Positions 61,974 through 64,000 of a stretch of DNA of 64,000 nt are shown piece by piece. Origin of the DNA: Phytophthora colocasiae. Taxonomy: Eukaryota; Oomycota; Peronosporomycetes; Peronosporales; Peronosporaceae. Every line of letters starts with the position of its first letter. Positions within the stretch are counted from its first letter, which is position 1. The translations under genes and the position numbers were made by a program. The stretch covers positions 620,001 to 684,000 of the forward strand of contig JAGKQI010000031.1 in assembly GCA_018806915.1 (NCBI GenBank). Reading direction: 5' to 3'. The notes beneath the pieces are model-generated. The model was not told the DNA's origin. It did not search any database and saw nothing but the letters and a program-made list of their open reading frames with translations.

Positions 61974-62729
61974 TTTATTTTGTCGAGCACTTCCAAACTC
62001 TCAAGAAGGTGAAATTCAAGCTATCGAATACTCACTTGCAACTGGATGGCTTCAGATCCTACAGAGCACACAGTTCGGTTCTTCCCTGGATTGCGGACTC
62101 ACGATTGGAGTAAATATTGTCCAGCTTACTATCGCTCCGAGCGATCTTACTTCCTGTGGTGCATGATGTGATGCTGCGATTGCATTTCGGAGACTCGATT
62201 ACGAATATATTTCCTGAAATCACTTAACCCGACAATTCAAGTATGTGTGCGTCCAAGCTGCCACTCGATTGAAACAGTTGAGCACTGTGTCCAATGTTGG
62301 CTTCAGCATGGTGCCAGATATGGACTCCATGGACATCGGTTGTCATTGACTTGGCGATTGTTGCTTTTTCCTGAGCCTTGAAGCACCTGGATGAGGACCC
62401 AAAAGTACTTCAAAAAGTACTTCTTAAATTGTGGAAAGTTTAAACAGCAATTGTCATGCGGTTTGGAGACTTTGGAACAACATTTACTTCCGTCAAACAT
62501 TAGTCCAAACGCCAAATATCAGTAACCTGCAAAATTCCTTCAAGAAGTCGGTTAAACTTGATTGTGATCGATCTACTTTGGAGAAGCTAACCCGAGAACT
62601 GGGGTTTGAATCAACGACGCTGAGAGAGCAAACAACATCTGGATTCCGCTGGTTTAGTGTAGTTTTAGAATCTTGAGATAGAATCACACAGACGAGAAAT
62701 CCGCTATAGTTAATCAACTCATTTTCCTG
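61974..62729 (+). mobile_element. 5'-truncated LINE with 14-bp target duplication
   Basis: The 14 bases TGTAGTATTATCGA occur at 61960-61973 and 62730-62743, the usual duplication around a LINE insert. Inside, the plus strand reads LVPVVHDVMLRLHFGD, then LNPTIQVCVRPSCHSIETVE and HCV, the RT end and zinc finger seen at 46991-47465. Then WRLWNNIYFRQTLVQTPN and LTRELGFESTTLREQT follow to the stop at 62676. Several stops interrupt it. Only the last quarter of ORF2 was copied, a typical incomplete reverse transcription. Confidence 0.88.
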
Positions 62730-62743
62730 TGTAGTATTATCGA

Positions 62744-63045
62744 CATTTTTCGTACTAATTGGTGGAAATAGACCACAGCACAGCGCTTTTCTAAGCGTAT
62801 TTTAGGTATCCTTTTTTTCTTCTTCAAAGTCGCTATCGTTACGTACTCATGCTTATCAATGAAACTTCTCGACATGCTTTTCCGTGTATTAAAAAACTCT
62901 TCTTGTTGTGTCAAGTAACCAGAGTCATCGCATTGGTCCAAAATTCACCCCACTGAGCCATGGATGTCCATGTCTGTAGCAGTAGAGATTGACTCAATTC
63001 TGACGTAGCCTCAAGGACAACATTGAGCTGAATTATCCTACGTGG
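62744..63045. other. Spacer, nothing recognised
   Basis: About 300 bp between the LINE insert and copy F. No gene or repeat that I can support. Confidence 0.5.
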
Positions 63046-63895
63046 AGGAAGATCAAGCTCGTGTTGAGAACTTATAGCTTGTACAGCTACGTCTCACAAT
63101 TCTGAAATCACCACATTTTGTCATCATATAGTTATGGCCTTTGTCACGTCCTTCGCCTTCGACACGTATGTCCTCTGCTGATTCGTTTGCATATGCTCTG
63201 GACAGGAAATTATGGATAACATCAGATTAATGCCGTTTTCGAACGCCGCAAGTCTTGGTAGTGTGCATCTCCACATAAACTTTTCTCAAAGCTGTCGCTG
63301 CTGAGAACGCAGAGATATGTTTCACCACATTCTTCTCCCAATTGTCACGCAGTCTTCCCAATTCACTCAGTAAGCTGCACATTGAGTGCCCCACAGCGAT
63401 TGATTGATAACTGGTAAAATACCCGGAATCTCTCAGCGTAGGCCATGGTAAGATGCAAGTACTCCAAGCGATCATTGTTTTCGAGCATCATCAAAAGTGC
63501 CTCTAGCATCGGCTTGAGGTCTGGGATATACATGAAACTATGTAGTTTCCATCGATGAATGGGAAGCCGCTGCAAACAATTGGCAAGAGCGCTGTCCATA
63601 TTCATCAGATCTTGGGTATACGCGAGAATATCAGCGAAGTTCATCGTAATTGCTGGTAGTGGTAAACCGGCAGCTTGGTATTCTTAAAAATTCAAGACAG
63701 CGACGTCATGTTTCCGGGTGAGACACAGCTTTTCCAACTTGGAGCACCTTTCAAGAACGCTGCGTCGACGTTCACTTCGGCGAATTATCCTGTGTCAATT
63801 ATTGAAACCTTCAGCGAAGGTCCAACAGCAGCAAATGAAACCACTGATGTCAATTTCTTCGCGTGGTACAGGCCCACCTCGCCGAGGCTAGTGTT
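63046..63895 (-). pseudogene. Unknown family copy F, partial
   Basis: Reading on the minus strand from 63895: SFAAVGPSLKVSIIDTG, then worn sequence at 63640-63780 with stops, then 63644-63363: LMNMDSALANCLQRLPIHRW and YIPDLKPMLEALLMMLENND, and a C-terminus near 63300 (EKNVVKHISAFSAATALRKV). It pairs with copy B over 63046-63640 (inverse of 31780-32360). Multiple frame changes make it dead. Its 5' half is beyond an insertion at 63896 and the window edge. Confidence 0.82.
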
Positions 63896-64000
63896 GGGAA
63901 AAAATTGTCCTGGATTTGTCCTGGACATCGCCATCCTGGACAAAGCCTGGATATCCAGGACAAAAGTGGCGAAAAGTGTCACAAGACCCACAATCGACAA
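63896..64000. other. Possible edge of another transposon
   Basis: Copy F stops matching at about 63895 and the sequence turns to repeats of TGTCCTGGA on one strand and the inverse TCCAGGACA (63955-63962) on the other. This looks like the subterminal part of a DNA transposon, but the window ends before its other end. Confidence 0.35.

Noticed and set aside
1..64000. RxLR or Crinkler effector genes
   Set aside because: I found no frame with a signal peptide followed by RxLR-EER or LxLFLAK-type motifs; chance R-x-L-R strings occur only inside transposon frames.
1..64000. tRNA or rRNA genes
   Set aside because: No cloverleaf or conserved rRNA stretch was noticed by eye; a covariance-model scan would be needed to exclude a single tRNA.

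Overview
This window looks like repeat-rich nuclear DNA from an oomycete, most probably a Phytophthora. The reasons are the mixture of Crypton, piggyBac, PIF/Harbinger, Tc1/mariner, hAT, LINE and Ty3/Gypsy remnants, short GT-AG introns of 60-90 bp, and single-exon ABCG and sugar-porter genes. The genus is inferred from family knowledge, not proven. I see no rRNA, tRNA, CRISPR, bacterial signal, RxLR or Crinkler effector gene.

Layout. 1-4110: 3' part of a Ty3/Gypsy element (integrase, then an unusual membrane-protein frame). 4115-6464: an internally deleted MFS sugar-transporter pseudogene facing an intact copy, tail to tail. 6932-9591: a decayed piggyBac element with matching inverted ends and TTAA on both sides. 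10236-13913: a FAR1/WRKY-GCM-type zinc-finger gene and a full ABCG half-transporter (ABCG copy 1). 14561-24042: the first copy (A) of a large gene of unknown function plus a small partner gene, broken by a Tc1/mariner derivative and by a 4.8-kb Harbinger element that carries a SET-domain gene. 24462-32360: copy B, split by a nearly complete Gypsy element (413-bp LTRs, GAACC target duplication). 32361-42446: the displaced 5' region of copy C, then a Crypton, then a minus-strand Gypsy element with an antisense reading frame. 42476-46965: copy C (frameshifted) and ABCG copy 2. 46985-54450: a full-length-scale LINE on the minus strand containing a hAT element and a GTGGCAC-rich inverted-repeat element. 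54960-64000: minus-strand copies: partner gene, intact copy D, an ABCG tail fragment, intact copy E, a truncated LINE, and broken copy F.

The main architecture is a set of inverted segmental duplications. The copies A, B and C on the plus strand correspond to D, F and E on the minus strand. A, B and C are each interrupted by a different transposon, whereas D and E keep uninterrupted frames of about 720 codons. The same blocks carry ABCG genes; the two long ABCG genes share an almost identical ATP-binding segment inside otherwise diverged sequence, which suggests gene conversion.

Genes likely to be functional are the MFS porter (4938-6464), the zinc-finger gene (10236-11720), ABCG copy 1 (12048-13913), the three Harbinger-borne genes (SET, SANT-like, transposase), and the unknown genes D and E. 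Nearly everything else is transposon coding sequence or pseudogene. All comparisons were made by eye; no alignment or database search was run.
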